The position numbers were made by a program, and so were the translations under genes. A stretch of DNA of 64,000 nt, taken from positions 103,447,501-103,511,500 of the forward strand of contig JAZHRO010000014.1 in the NCBI GenBank assembly GCA_037157565.1, written 5' to 3'. The number at the start of each line of letters is the position of its first letter. Position 1 is the stretch's first letter. Shown here one piece after another: positions 43,214-55,436 of this stretch. A model generated the notes under the pieces. It searched no databases. It was not told the DNA's origin and saw only the letters and a program-made list of their open reading frames with translations. Origin of the DNA: Thalassia testudinum (Eukaryota; Streptophyta; Magnoliopsida; Alismatales; Hydrocharitaceae).

Positions 43214-44045
43214 TGAAAGGAGATGTGGTCGAGCCCGGATAGGTTGTGTTAATATGGTGATTTTATCGTTGAAATGCGTATAGTGGTTAACCTAATTCGA
43301 GCCTAACCATCTCTTTACAAAAATTTTTAACCTGCCCTACTTGATTTTATCTTGGTCACTTTTAGGCCCAGGGTCGAACTCAGGGAAGTGGGATTAGAAG
43401 TGAATGAGTTTCTATGCCTTTCCTACAACGAATCTCTTCCATTCGTTTATTATGTTTTTGGTGTTTTTCTATTTACTATTTTTTTTCTGATAATTTTTGT
43501 CCTTGAGGCACACCCTCAAAATCAGGTTCTTGGCTTTAAGCCAAATCAGGGTTCCAAAACTGGTCTTGCTATTCGCAAGACTGAGTACCTGCAAGTCAAG
43601 GACTATCTTTTCTCTTTTATATATATATTTTTTATCTTTTTAATTGAAGAAAAGAGAGATAGAAATAAGATAAATATAGTATATATATATGTCTATATTA
43701 TATATGTATAAAGGGGTGGGGGTGGAGGTGGAGATGGCGTGTAGCACGGTGTCGAGTCGGTCGTCGTCTAGGATGACGCAACCAACAGGACGAGGTGCTG
43801 CGTGGAATATAGGATGGATGGGTGGAAGATGTGTGCGAACATGCTTTCTGTACACGTGTATCGGGGAATATCAGCAATTGGTGCAGATATTCCCGTGATA
43901 CAACGTATGGTAGGTGATATGAAAAAATATATATATATGTATATAGGTAAATATATATCTATATGTATATATGTAGATATGGTTATAAATATAAAGGTAT
44001 ATATGTAGTTATATGTGTATATATATATATATGTATATATATATA

Positions 44046-44105
<60 letters not shown>

Positions 44106-44308
44106 GTAATATATGTATATAGATATATGTAGATATATATATATATGTATAAGTATATGTGTATATATGTATATATATATATGTATCTATAGTTATACTT
44201 AGTTATATAGGTAATAATATATATATATAGATATATATGTATATATATTTATACGTATATAAATATATGTATATATGTAAATATATATGTGTATATATAT
44301 ATACATAC

Positions 44309-44362
<54 letters not shown>

Positions 44363-45801
44363 ACTAATACTTAGTATATAGGTACTACTATATGTATAGA
44401 TATAAGTATATATATATAAATATATATGTATATATATTTATATATAAGTATGTAGTAGTGAGAGTGTGTGTGTGCGAGAGTGTCAGTGTGTGTGTGTATG
44501 TGTGTGCAGAGAATGTGAGAGAGTGATGTGAGAGAGAGAGAGAGATAGAGAGAGAGACTACTGGAGTTGGCGTGAAGGAGTGCGGTTAAGGTGTTTGCAC
44601 ACAGTTGGCGACGTCTGGTGATCCATGCGTGTGCGTAGGCACGTAGGCACGCGGAGAAGCACGCGTTGGAGGGAGTGAGCGTGAGGGAGAAGGACCGCAG
44701 CGCACCGTGCTGCGTGAAGAGCGGGCGCTGGCAGACGCAAGTGCACGCAGATGCACGGACGGGCGCTGAAGCGGGCGCGGGGTGGGACACGGGCGCGGGC
44801 TAGGACCGGTTGCAGCACGCCAGGTGACTGGTTAAGTGAGAAACTTATCGATCACCGCACTGTAGCCACAGTGTTCCGCTGAAACGTGTGAACAGTGGCT
44901 ATAGTGCCGGGTCGAGCTGCGCGATCGACCGTGTCTGGTTCTGTGAGTGCGGGAGGCGTGAGCGGTTGGTGCACGTGCGGAGAAGCTGTATCGGCTGCTG
45001 GCTTGCGGAGAGGTAGTTCGCGACAGGGCGCGCAGAGAGGGTTGGGCTGCGGGCGAAGGAGCGCGACAGGGTGCACGGAGAGGGGCGCAGGTGTCCTACT
45101 GGTGTGCGCGGTGGAGCTTGGCCAGCTGCTGCAAGGGCGTGCGGTGGCCGGTTAAGCTTCAAAGCTTGAAGCTTTGTGGCAATGGCGGAAGTGGCTAAAC
45201 GTCGAAACAGGGAAGAGAGAACCACCATGCCCACCGGCTCTTTGATGAGCTGGGTGGTGGTGGACTCACGGTGGTGGTTGTGCACCACAGTGAGGTACTC
45301 CTGCCCGCAGAGTGGCTCCTCAGAGGAGGAGAGGCTGCGTATGGAGGGAGAGGGGAGGAGACGGCCTGGAAGGGAAGAAGGCTACTGTGTTTTGGCATGG
45401 ACCAGACTCGGGTGCAAAGAAGGTAGCCGCGCCTGTTTATAGAGGAAGAAGGCATGCACAGCCATGCCCTGGCTGTGCATGGCTGTGCATGCGACTGCAG
45501 GGAGTGGCTTGCAGAGCATGCTAAGCAGGACATGGCGCGAGGAAGAGGCTGCCATGCATTGCAGTTGCGGAGAAGAAATTCAAAATCAAATAAAATAAAA
45601 AATAAAGATGGAAATTTTGCGAAGCAGCACTTGAAGAAAATGTAAATTACAAGGACATTTATTTCACTCTCCTCCCCTCTCAAATAAATACATGCATGCA
45701 TGTATTTTTACAAATGCGACTATGATACCTAATATGCACTGGTAATGCTAGGAAATAGCACAAAACGGCACAATTGTTGGTGTATTTTTTCTGTGCAATC
45801 A
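43214..45801 (-). repeat. 3' LTR of the Athila-type element (2588 bp)
   Basis: This copy starts TGAAAGGAG and ends GTGCAATCA. It is nearly identical to the other LTR outside indels, but about 290 bp longer, because it keeps or has gained an expanded AT/GT microsatellite at 43905-44400. A TATA box (CTCTATAAACAG, minus strand) lies near 45430-45441. GC-rich frames at 44560-45290 are U3 sequence and not genes. Confidence 0.92.
43905..44460. repeat. Compound AT/GT microsatellite in the LTR
   Basis: Long runs of TA, GTATAT and GTAT units with a pure (TG)n of about 35 bp near 44048-44082 and a (CATA)n stretch near 44302-44325. The other LTR of the same element has only a short equivalent (55310-55500). 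Confidence 0.9.
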
Positions 45802-46816
45802 TAACCCCATGCCTATCTTTTGCTTGTCCCTAGCAAAACATTTTTTTGTATTGTATTTAGAAATGATCTTAAGCTGAAGATTTTCTCCTGAGGTGACATC
45901 GGTGTGTTTATTGTTGGATATTGTGAGAACCAATTGCAGAGAAGACTACGAGTACTTTAAGTCTCACATGACATAGATCATCTCTTGACTAACCAGGACT
46001 CTTGATATCTAAACCTTAAGTAAGATTTCCAGAACCCAGGAGGTTTTTGCCATACTCAAGAGCTCAAGAGGTTATGGCTTGTGCTTAGTGAAGGATCAAG
46101 ACTGACCGGATGAACATTAAGACTCAAGTCCAGGGTTTCACGAATTTTTAAGTACAGGTTGGTCCCAGTTTTAGCTCGTGTCTTCGGATTGACCCTTAAA
46201 AAGATGACGGAAAACTCAACTCCCATTTTCTGACATTTGTGGCTCAAAGAAAATAGGGTATTTGTAGCTTGCCCTGAAGAATTTTTGTAGGGGGAAGACT
46301 TTACAGATATTTGTGAGATATACTGACTTATTTGCATCTTTTTTTTTTTGAAACACGTGTCAGTATATCTCTTACAACATTATTTGGAGGAGCACACCTT
46401 TTTTTTTCTTTTTGGTGGGAGAGTTCCTTTTTGGTGTAAAGAGTCTCTCCTAAACACAAGACTAAAGCCAGGGATAAAAAGTCTACCTACGCGCACAGGT
46501 GAGGACTCCACCTTCCCTAATGAACACTAGGGTTGGATCTTATGTTCACCTGGTCTTTCTTGATATGTGTAGTGTGAACCAAGATTACTTAGGCTATCGA
46601 GTAGAAGCAAACCAACGAATCCTGTACTGGTGTCTCAGGTACAAGAATACATCCTTAGTTAGGAGAGATTCCGATCTATCTTGTTAATGCTCAAGTGAAT
46701 TAGGCCGAGCCTGAGCGAATCAAGCTTCTGTGGCATGGAAAGTCTTCAAAACAGTGGTTGAATATCCATAAACACTTATTGTATTTTTGTTTCAGCTTTC
46801 AGATCATTACTAAACA

Positions 46817-46850
<34 letters not shown>

Positions 46851-47220
46851 ACTGCATGATACCCTAAAATACCCAGATCCTATGGATGCCAATCCAACCC
46901 CCCATGCCAAACGATGCTATGTCCTCATATGCATGCAGGGTAGGGTAGAGAAAGGACGAAAGATCGGGTAACGAGAGCTGAGGTGCAGGGTATACAGCAG
47001 GGGGTAGGGTGGGTGGATGGTGGGTAGTGAAGTGAAAAGTGAAATGATCGTGACAGTGGTGTGAAAAGTGATGGTGGATGGTGAGCGTTGTTGGGGTGCC
47101 TCCCAACGAGTGCTGAATTTAATATCCCCAGCTGGACTCAGAATGAGGCAAAAAATTAGTTACCCTCTAGCAGGGCAACAGTTTCTCCAACGGGGGCAGG
47201 TCCATGAGTAAGATAGGGTT
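45802..47220 (-). other. Athila-type 3' internal region with polypurine tract
   Basis: The minus strand reads AGATAGGCATGGGGTTA next to the LTR, a polypurine-tract candidate, preceded by TTTTGCTAGGGACAAG. The 1.4 kb between pol and the LTR holds no frame that resembles an envelope-like gene. An (AT)n run lies at 46819-46847. Short frames at 46056-46337 and 46864-47106 have no recognisable domain. Confidence 0.65.
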
Positions 47221-49701
47221 TCAAATGCTGCCATTGACTGTAAATTTTTGCCCAGATTTGGGATCTTCAATCTCCATGGCCTCGTTGGGAAATGGTCTCG
47301 AGACCAGGAAAGGACCAGTCCATTTGGACTTCAGTTTACCAGGAAAGAATTTGAGCCAGGCATTGTAGATCCAAACTTGCTGAGATGGCTCAAATTCTTT
47401 CTGCCGAATACGACTGTCGTGAAAAGCCTTAGTGCGTTGTTTGAAGGTTAAAGCAGAATCATAGGCTTCACGACGGAGCTCTTCCAGCTCCTGGAGTTGG
47501 AGTTTCCTTTCTCGACCACACAGGTCTGGGTCAAGGTTACATTGGCGAACTGGCCAATAAGTGTGGTGCTCCAACTCCACGAGCAAATGACAAGGCTTCC
47601 CGTAAACGATTCTATAAGGAGACATACCAAGGGGGGCCTTGAAGGCGGTCCGATACGCCCAAAGTGCATCAATCAGCTTGTTGGACCAATCCTTACGGTC
47701 AGGCCGAATCGTTTTTTGGAGAATTTGCTTGATTTGCCAGTTCGACACCTCTGCCTGGCCGTTCGTCTGAGGATGATACGAGGATGCGATACGATGGTGG
47801 ACTCCGTATTTCCTTAGAAGTGCCCGAAAAGACACATGGGTAAAGTGGCTTCCTCCATCCGAGATAATGGCTCGAGGGATCCCAAAGCATGCAAAGATGT
47901 GGTCTTTGACAAAATGAGTGGATATAACATGGTCAGCACGGCGCGTGGGAATAGCCTCGATCCATTTCGAAACATAATCAACAGCCACGAGAATGAATTC
48001 GAAGCTGTTGGAAGGAGGAAAGGGACCCATGAAATCAATTCCCCAAATGTCGAAGATTTCTACAGCTAGGATGGGTTGTAAGGGCATCATGTCACAATGT
48101 GACATTGACCCTAACGACTGGCACCTAATGCAATGCTTGGCATAATTGTGTGCATCCTGGTGGAGGGAGGGCCAAAAGAAACCGCACTGCAACACCTTGG
48201 CTGCAATTTTCCTCCCAGAGAAATGGCCTCCGCAGGCTTGATCGTGGTAGAAGGATAGCACACTAGGGAATTCGCTGTCAGGAACACAGCGATGAATGAT
48301 TTGATCAGCACCTATCCAAAAAAGAAGTGGATTATCCCAAAAGTAATACTTTGCTTCTGCCATGAGGCGCTCACGCTGGTTTTTAGGCCAGCCACGTGGA
48401 AGGGATCTAGAAGCAAGGTAATTGGCAATGTTGGCATACCAAGGTCCACTTGCCACATTAATTGCCAATAGGTGCTCATCAGGAAAAATCTCATTGATCG
48501 GTAGAGTAAGTCCAATATGGTCAGGGTCCAGTCTAGAAAGATGATCAGCTACAACATTTTGGGCTTCGGCCTTATCGCGGATCTCAATGTCAAATTCTTG
48601 GAGTAGAAGGATCCAACGAATCAGTCTAGGTTTGGCATCCTTCTTATGCATGAGATGGCGAATGGCCGCGTGATCAGTGAAAACAATAACATGTGAGCCC
48701 AGAAGGTAAGAGTGGAATTTCTCCAACCCAAAGACGACCGCCAGTATTTCTTTCTCAGTGGTAGTATAATTACGCTGGGCCTCGTCCAACGTCTTACAGG
48801 CATAGTACACCACGAAGGGGTGTCTATCGCGTCTTTGTCCCAGGATGGCTCCGACTGCAAGGTCGGAAGCGTCACACATGAGTTCAAAGTTGAGGGACCA
48901 ATTAGGTGGCTGGAGAACAGGGGCCTTGGTGACAGCATTACGCAACTGCGTGAATGCTCGTATGCAGTCGAGGCCCATATCGAACGGTACGTCGGTCGAT
49001 AGGAGATGAGTTAAGGGTCGAGAAATCTTGGAGAAATCTTTGATGAATCTCCTATAGAAACCGACATGTCCCAGGAAGGAGGGGATTTGTTTGACAGAGC
49101 CAGGCACAGGTAAATCAGTAATTACGTCAAGCTTAGCTCTGTCAACCTCGATACCCCTATCGGAGATGATATGTCCGAGAACAATTCCCTCGTGTACCAT
49201 AAAATGACTTTTTTCCCAGGAAAGCACGAGGTTTACATCAATACATCTCCTAAGGATACGGGTCAGGTTGGCAAGACAGTCATCAAAAGATGGTCCAAAG
49301 ACCGAAAAGTCATCCATGAAGACTTTAAGAAAGTCACCCACCATGTCATGGAATATCGCCAGCATACATCTCTGGAAAGTTGCTGGCGCATTGCAAAGTC
49401 CAAACGGCATTCTTCTAAATGCAAAGGTGCCGAAGGGGCAGGTAAAGGTTGTTTTCTCTTGGTCCCAGGGGTCAATTGCCACCTGGTTATATCCTGAGAA
49501 TCCATCCAGGAAATAGAAAAATTTATTTCCCGCTAATTGCTCCAGGATTTGGTCAATGAAAGGTAGCGGAAAGTGATCTTTCTTAGTTGCAGCATTGAGT
49601 TTCCTATAATCTAGACACTCTCCAAGATGTAGGAGTGCGTGTAGGGATGGATTCGCCCCTGTCATTGACACGGATGGTGAGTCCTGCCTTCTTGGGCACA
49701 A
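47221..49701 (-). CDS. Athila-type pol: RT, RNase H and integrase in one open frame (826 codons)
   Basis: This is the longest intact frame in the window. Residues from about 28 on are reverse transcriptase ([16 protein letters not shown]; catalytic FMDD at about 128-131; the LGH and FYRRFI motifs). RNase H follows, with the CDASD, TDH and VVADHLSRL motifs. Integrase has an HHCC finger ([17 protein letters not shown]), then D,D-E residues in [20 protein letters not shown] and GQAEVSN, and a C-terminal [10 protein letters not shown] segment. It would copy the RNA into cDNA and insert it. The first 25 or so residues are out of frame relative to the family: the true upstream part (protease and RT start) continues in another frame at 49604-50900, so the polyprotein is broken near 49625. 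The start codon at 49701 is therefore not a natural start. Confidence 0.9.
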   Translation of the reverse strand: MCPRRQDSPSVSMTGANPSLHALLHLGECLDYRKLNAATKKDHFPLPFIDQILEQLAGNKFFYFLDGFSGYNQVAIDPWDQEKTTFTCPFGTFAFRRMPFGLCNAPATFQRCMLAIFHDMVGDFLKVFMDDFSVFGPSFDDCLANLTRILRRCIDVNLVLSWEKSHFMVHEGIVLGHIISDRGIEVDRAKLDVITDLPVPGSVKQIPSFLGHVGFYRRFIKDFSKISRPLTHLLSTDVPFDMGLDCIRAFTQLRNAVTKAPVLQPPNWSLNFELMCDASDLAVGAILGQRRDRHPFVVYYACKTLDEAQRNYTTTEKEILAVVFGLEKFHSYLLGSHVIVFTDHAAIRHLMHKKDAKPRLIRWILLLQEFDIEIRDKAEAQNVVADHLSRLDPDHIGLTLPINEIFPDEHLLAINVASGPWYANIANYLASRSLPRGWPKNQRERLMAEAKYYFWDNPLLFWIGADQIIHRCVPDSEFPSVLSFYHDQACGGHFSGRKIAAKVLQCGFFWPSLHQDAHNYAKHCIRCQSLGSMSHCDMMPLQPILAVEIFDIWGIDFMGPFPPSNSFEFILVAVDYVSKWIEAIPTRRADHVISTHFVKDHIFACFGIPRAIISDGGSHFTHVSFRALLRKYGVHHRIASSYHPQTNGQAEVSNWQIKQILQKTIRPDRKDWSNKLIDALWAYRTAFKAPLGMSPYRIVYGKPCHLLVELEHHTYWPVRQCNLDPDLCGRERKLQLQELEELRREAYDSALTFKQRTKAFHDSRIRQKEFEPSQQVWIYNAWLKFFPGKLKSKWTGPFLVSRPFPNEAMEIEDPKSGQKFTVNGSI

Positions 49702-50900
49702 CGTGAATCGGACTCACCCAGGGGCTATCGCTGATTTGGTAGATTATACCCGCATCCAGCCACTTAATAATTTCCTTCTTAACGACCTCTCGCATGTTAG
49801 GGTTGAGACGTCACTGCATCTCGCGGGAAGGTCTAGCCTCCTCCTCCGTATATATACGGTGAGTGCAGTAGGAGGGGCTAATGTCAGATAAGTCTGATAA
49901 AGACCATCCAATGGCTGCCTTGTGTTCCATGAGGACCTTTGTTAGTTTGCACTCTTGCTCCCAGGTCAATTTTGAACTGATGATTACAGGGAGCATTTCA
50001 TTTGGTCCCAGGAAAACATACTTAAGTGTACTAGGCAGCTTTTTCAGCTCGGGAGTGGATGGTGAAAGATCTGGCATTTCTTGGGACAAGAGTGTCCTAG
50101 GCAGATCAGAAAACAAGTCAGGAGGAAGAAGTTGGCCCTCAGATTGGCCAAGAAGAGGGGCTTCTTGGATAAATGGATCCAAAAAGGAATAGCCCCAGTG
50201 AGAAGTATATGGGCTCAAGGTCCCAGTGTGGATTTGCAACTTCGTCTGATTTGGCAGGAAAGAAAGGGCAATCTGGTCTTCAAGAGTGTGGACTGGAGGT
50301 GAGTAGCCCGAATATGACTCAGACCACGAGGTATGGGAAGCGGAGAAAATCTCATCAGAAGTCTAGCCAGGAGAAGGTATAGGACAAGGGAGGGATGGGG
50401 GAATGTCACAATATGTATCGGTCAGGCAATCATCAGTGTTTAAAGGTAATCTGCAGTAGTCAGAATAGGTCCCAATTAGTCCGATACACGCGCTAATGGC
50501 CATGTCCTCGTTAGACGTGTCATCCTCGATGCAATCGCAATCAAATTTCTTGGCAGCCTTGAAGATGTTAAGCTTGAGCTTTTCAGATCCAACGGCAATC
50601 TCAATACAGCCTGACTCGCAGTCGATATGGGCGCGGGTTGTGGCCAAGAAAGGTCGACCAAGGATGATCGGACAATCAGAAAGTGAGCTAGGAACTTCCA
50701 TAACTAAAACAAGAAAGTCAACAAGAAAACAGAGACTGTTGACCCTAACCACTACGTCTTCCACCACACCCTTTGGGATTTTGACAGAACGACCTGCCAA
50801 CTGTAACGTGACAGGGGTAGGTTTCAGATTTACCAAGGAAAATTTTTCGAGCATGATGGTAGGTATAAGATTGATGGAAGATCCTAGATCAAGCAGGGCA
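49604..50900 (-). pseudogene. Athila-type protease and RT N-terminus (frameshifted)
   Basis: The protease frame at 50363-50854 contains LQLAGRSVKIPKG and the IILGRPFLATTRAHID segment typical of Athila retropepsins. The linker before RT is at 49811-50239 (WEQECKLTKVLMEHKAAIGWSLSDL). The RT start at 49604-49795 reads VVKKEIIKWLDAGIIYQISD, then [14 protein letters not shown] stop separates the last two pieces near 49812, and a frameshift near 49625 separates this from the 826-codon frame. The protease would cleave the polyprotein; as arranged, it could not be made as one protein with RT. Confidence 0.8.
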
Positions 50901-52990
50901 TGGTTGAAATTGCAGCCTTGGATGCTACAGGAAATAAGCGGTGTGCCTGGATCTTTCTACTTTGGTGGTAGATTTGACAGTATAGCACAACTTGCATGAG
51001 GCGAGAGAACCACCTGATTCTTGGTTTTCTTTGACTGTCGCCTGGGTGTTGTGTAGTCTTTGAAAAATCGGGCAACAGTAAGTATGTGGTCGATAGCCTC
51101 GAGCAGGGGTACCTTGATTTCTACATCCCTGAACAAATTACGCAGGTTATCAAAGGCCTGTGTATCCTTCTTATTGCCTTTTGGCTCCCTCAGTAGAGCC
51201 TCAAGGAATGAGACTAATTCTGGCACCAATTTGGGTGTATCGTCCTCTCGCGAATGTGGTGCGCATCCCGAATGAGAGGGCGATGAAGAGGATGGGCCAG
51301 GATCAGGTCTAGGCAGAGCAACGGTTTGCTTACCGCTCCTCGTAGTGATCGCATTGGACGATGCGGGTCCAGTGGGATCATACGGCGGAGGAGGGTTCGC
51401 AATAGGGACATAAGAGTGAGGTGCTGTAGCAGGATTAGCCTGAAATCCCGGTGGAATGCTCGGAGCCTGCAGAATTTGATGAACCTACCCCTGAGAAGGT
51501 CATACCTGTGGTTGAGGACCATGGGGTACGAAATTTCACGGGTTTAGAACAGGTTGGGTGGGAAGAGTGCCCTGAGATCGAGTCGCCATGCGTAGTTGAC
51601 TGATCTCAGCATTCTGCTGCGCTAATTGGTGCTAAAGAGAGGTCATGTTCTCTTCATGGCGCTTTGACATTTCCGTCATCATTCGCATCAATTTATCAAG
51701 AGGACTTAATGCGTGTTCTGCTTGCGGTACGCAAGGGACTGATGGCGGATTCGCCATAGGATTAGACTGGGCCCTTGGGATGACAAGTGCGGACGATCGC
51801 ATTGGTCCACCCGCGGGGTTTTGGCGCTGCGGGTTGTTGGACCATGCGAAATTTGGATGATTTTGCCACCCTGGGTTATAAGTGGCAAAGAACGGGTTGT
51901 TCCCCAGGGTGCAAGCATCTTCTATGCCAGAAGATGCATCTGCATGTAAATATGAGTCCGAGCACACGGAGGCTTGGTCCTCCGTGTCAAAATACTGGCT
52001 TGCAGAAGCCAGATCCACATGACTTACCGAGTCGCTCAGTGCGACACTCGGTAAGGAAGGTCTTACGGGGTTTCTCGGGATAAGCCTGATATTGGAAGAA
52101 TTGTGATTGTGACGAAGTGGTGAAGTGGGGGTGTTTGCCATAGAATGGGCAGGGTTGGCCAGAAGCTCGTCCAGCTTATTGTGCACGACGGAGACTTCAT
52201 CCAATTTTTGTGCGATAAAGCTGAGATCAGTGGATGAATGGGAGGGTCCTGTGTCAACTTCGTGGACATTTCGGGGCAGGCTGGTATGATTAAAGGCAAT
52301 AATGGAGGCATTGTTCATTGAGTTTTCGCTCATATTTTCAAACAATTCAAATGCTTCATTCTCGTCTTTATTCATAAAGTTCCCTCCGAAGGAAGCGTCT
52401 GCAATCTGCTTCAAAGTCTAATTTAGCCCATAGTAGAAAATTTGGGATATATGCCACTTAGGCAGACCATGATGCGGACACTTCCTGAGGAGGTCATTAT
52501 ATCTCTCCCATGCCTCATGAAATTATTCGCCATTTTGTTGCATAAAGGAGGTGATAGCACGGCGAAGCGCATTGGTTCGCCCAATTGGGAAGAACTTCTT
52601 GAGAAACGCTGTTCGCATCTCTTCCCAAGAGTGGATGGTTCTCCCAAGGGTGCGTAACCACTGCGATGATTTATCCTACAATGAAAATGGGAACATTTTC
52701 ATGAGGACTATAGGTAACCCGATATTTCTTGGTTTAACAGTTTCAGCCAATTGGGTTAGGTCTTCCAAGTGGAGAAAAGGATCTTCACTTGCAAGACCAT
52801 GGAAGTGAAAATTTATTAGGCCAATTATGTTAGGTTTTCGTTCAAAGTCTTCCCTGCCCATGGGGACCTAAATTTGTCCTATGATCTCTGTAGCAATGGG
52901 ATTCTGATAGGAGCTAAGAGACCTAGGCTCCTCCCATTCGGGAGGGTTCTGCATTTCCTCCAATGTTTCCCTTATGGCTTCAATTTATTC
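50901..52990 (-). pseudogene. Athila-type gag (multiple stops)
   Basis: The conserved Gag core lies at 52676-52861 (INFHFHGLASEDPFLHLEDL, then KMFPFSL). It continues through 52423-52647 (segments around FLKKFFPIGRT and CPHHGLPKWHISQIFYYGL) and 51632-52414 (ADASFGGNFM followed by a long variable tail). Stops at 52676, 52523 and 52418 interrupt it. Each falls where the family normally has glutamine, so they look like CAG/CAA to TAG/TAA changes. More stops or frame changes occur between 50901 and 51630 and upstream of 52861. Gag would form the cytoplasmic particle. This copy cannot supply it. Confidence 0.8.
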
Positions 52991-54578
52991 ATTATACATT
53001 TCCATTTGGGCTTGGAGGCAGGTTATGGGATCTAAGGCTCCACCACCTAGTGGGTTTTGAGGGCTGTTTCTCCCTTAGGATTTGGGGGTGGGCGTGCAGC
53101 CATGTTTGTGGAGGAGGAGGACGATTCGGTTTCTTTTCTAAATTTGTCAGACAATTCACACAATTCAGGGTGTTGTGACCTCCTCCCAAACATGCACTGC
53201 CACAGGAAGAATTGGGGGGATACGAAGGGAAAAGGAGATGAGAGAAATGATGCCGCAAAGGTACACTTGATGATAAATCAATACAATCAAATTCCTAACC
53301 TCTACAGTGTGCCCTTAGACATAAAGATCTAAGTTACCTACTATCATGACCTACGGAACCGAATGCGAGCACTGCGGAACCACCGGGCCAGATTGAAAGG
53401 CCGTTTGCCCCAGTCTTAGACACCCGATAGCACGCGGGAACCCTCACCAGCACGTAGGTGCTACACGCAGGTATTTAGACCTCCAATCCTTAATAAGGGT
53501 CAAGTTGCTACCAGTTTTAGTTAGAGGCTTAGGATCAAGTGCTTCTGGAATGTGAAGGGCATTATTTACGGGTAATGCCCAAGTGATTGATTTTTAGAGT
53601 GTGTAAACCAAGCATGCAACGGGGAAATCTCCCCGAATTGAAGTTTTAATTGGTGAATGATTTTTAGAATTCAGCCTTAAGTAGTATGAATTTTAGGATT
53701 TCGCTGAATTACCAATTCAACCAATCTCTGGGTTTTGAGAGAATACAAGTTTTCTTCTAAGCCCAACAAACCCTTCTTCAATGTCAATTGGTTAATGCAT
53801 GCTAAAATGAAATGGGCTTCCCTAAATGGAGATTTCTATGTGTGGATGCACGAATCAGTTTTAGATTAGTGTGAAAGGGAGCCAAAGCACTTCAATTCAA
53901 GTGCTCCCAATCACCAAAATGATTTCCACACACAAGGCTCAACCAAAAGATAAGGAAAATCAAATAGTTGGGGTTGAAGTATTCTGGATCGAATCTTAGG
54001 CACGTGAAAGGCGTGGTGGGGTTGGAATCAACTTAATTCCAAGTCTCCCCACCAAAAAAAATGTGATCCCGAATTTGCAGATAGATGAGGCAAAGAGGGG
54101 TGGCAATCAATCTTTTTATTTGCCTCAAAGAATACTTCACACAGCGAAAAATTCAAGAATCAAGATTCTTGGATCTTCGCTATGCGAAGTTTGGCGGGAA
54201 ATCCTGGGGCGGTGGGAGTGAAGGCAAACAAGCAAACAAGTGATTTTTAATCCACTTGCCCCAAGAGATCCCAAGAAGTTTTTCTAGTTTTATTATTATT
54301 ATTATATATATATTTTTTATTAAGGTGACAAGTTGACCTAAGTTGCTAAGAAAAGAAGACCTACTTGTTCAGCAACGTGTGCGAAGCTCCAGTGCGGTGC
54401 CGACATCTTCACGCTCTCGTTCCCGCCTTGGATCTGCCCATGTCTCTGACTTCGTCTGCCTGCCTTCTCCTTGCAATAGGTTCACCTGCATAGCAACAAA
54501 CAAAAATACCTGTGAAGAGAAGGGTGTGAGAAGAGAAAAATTAAAGGAATGAAGTAAAAACTTACTTGAAGGTGCACT
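52991..54578 (-). other. Athila-type 5' leader
   Basis: 1.6 kb lies between the primer-binding site and gag. It has no credible frame and contains direct and inverted short repeats of TTCAATTCAAGTGC-type around 53890. Long leaders of this kind are usual in Athila/Tat elements and carry the packaging signal, but no specific signal can be identified here. Confidence 0.5.
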
Positions 54579-54596
54579 TCCCTAGCAACGGCGCCA
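54579..54596 (-). other. Primer-binding site of the Athila-type element (tRNA-Asp)
   Basis: Directly at the LTR edge the minus strand reads TGGCGCCGTTGCTAGGGA. It matches the complement of the 3' end of plant tRNA-Asp (GTC), TGGCGCCGTTGCCGGGGA, in 16 of 18 positions. This primer is characteristic of Athila-type elements and fixes the orientation and the LTR boundary. Confidence 0.9.
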
Positions 54597-55392
54597 TGAA
54601 AGGAGATGTGGTCGAGCCTGGATAGGTTGTGTTAATATGGTGATTTTATCGTTGAAATGCGTATAGTGGTTAACCTAATTCGAGCCTAACCATCTCTTTA
54701 CAAAAATTTTTAACCTGGCCTACTTGATTTTATCTTGGTCACTTTTAGGCCCAGGGTCGAACTTAGGGAAGTGGGATTAGAAGTGAATGAGTTTCTACGC
54801 CTTTCCTACAACAAATCTCTTCCGTTCGTTTATTATGTTTTTGGTGTTTTTTTATTTACTATTTTTTTTCTGATAATTTTTGTCCTTGAGGCACACCCTC
54901 AAAATCAGGTTCTTGGCTTTGAGCCAAATCAGGGTTCCAAAACTGGTCTTGCTATTCGCAAGACTGAGTACCTGCAAGTCAAGGACTATCTTTTCTCTTT
55001 TATATATATATTTTTTTATCTTTTTAATTGAAGAAAAGAGAGATAGAAATAAGATAAATATAGTATATATATATGTATATATTATATATGTATAAAGGGG
55101 TGGGGGTGGAGGTGGAGATGGCGTGTAGCACGGTATCGAGTCGGTCGTCGTCTAGGATGACGCAACCAACAGGACGAGGTGCTACGTGGAATGTAGGATG
55201 GATGGGTGGAAGATGTGTGCGAACATGCTTTCTGTACACGTGTATCGGGGAATATCAGCAATTGGTGTAGATATTCCCGTGATACAACGTATGGTAGGTG
55301 ATATGAAAAAATATATATATATGTATATAGGTAAATATATATCTATATGTATATATGTAGATATGGTTATAAATATATAGGTATATATGTAG

Positions 55393-55436
<44 letters not shown>

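Noticed and set aside
44371..45701. Overlapping frames in the Athila-type LTR
   Set aside because: Translations of microsatellite and GC-rich U3; the same sequence is present in the other LTR, where several frames are broken.
45802..47220. Possible envelope-like gene 3' of Athila pol
   Set aside because: Some Athila elements carry one, but no frame of adequate length, signal peptide or membrane segment was seen.
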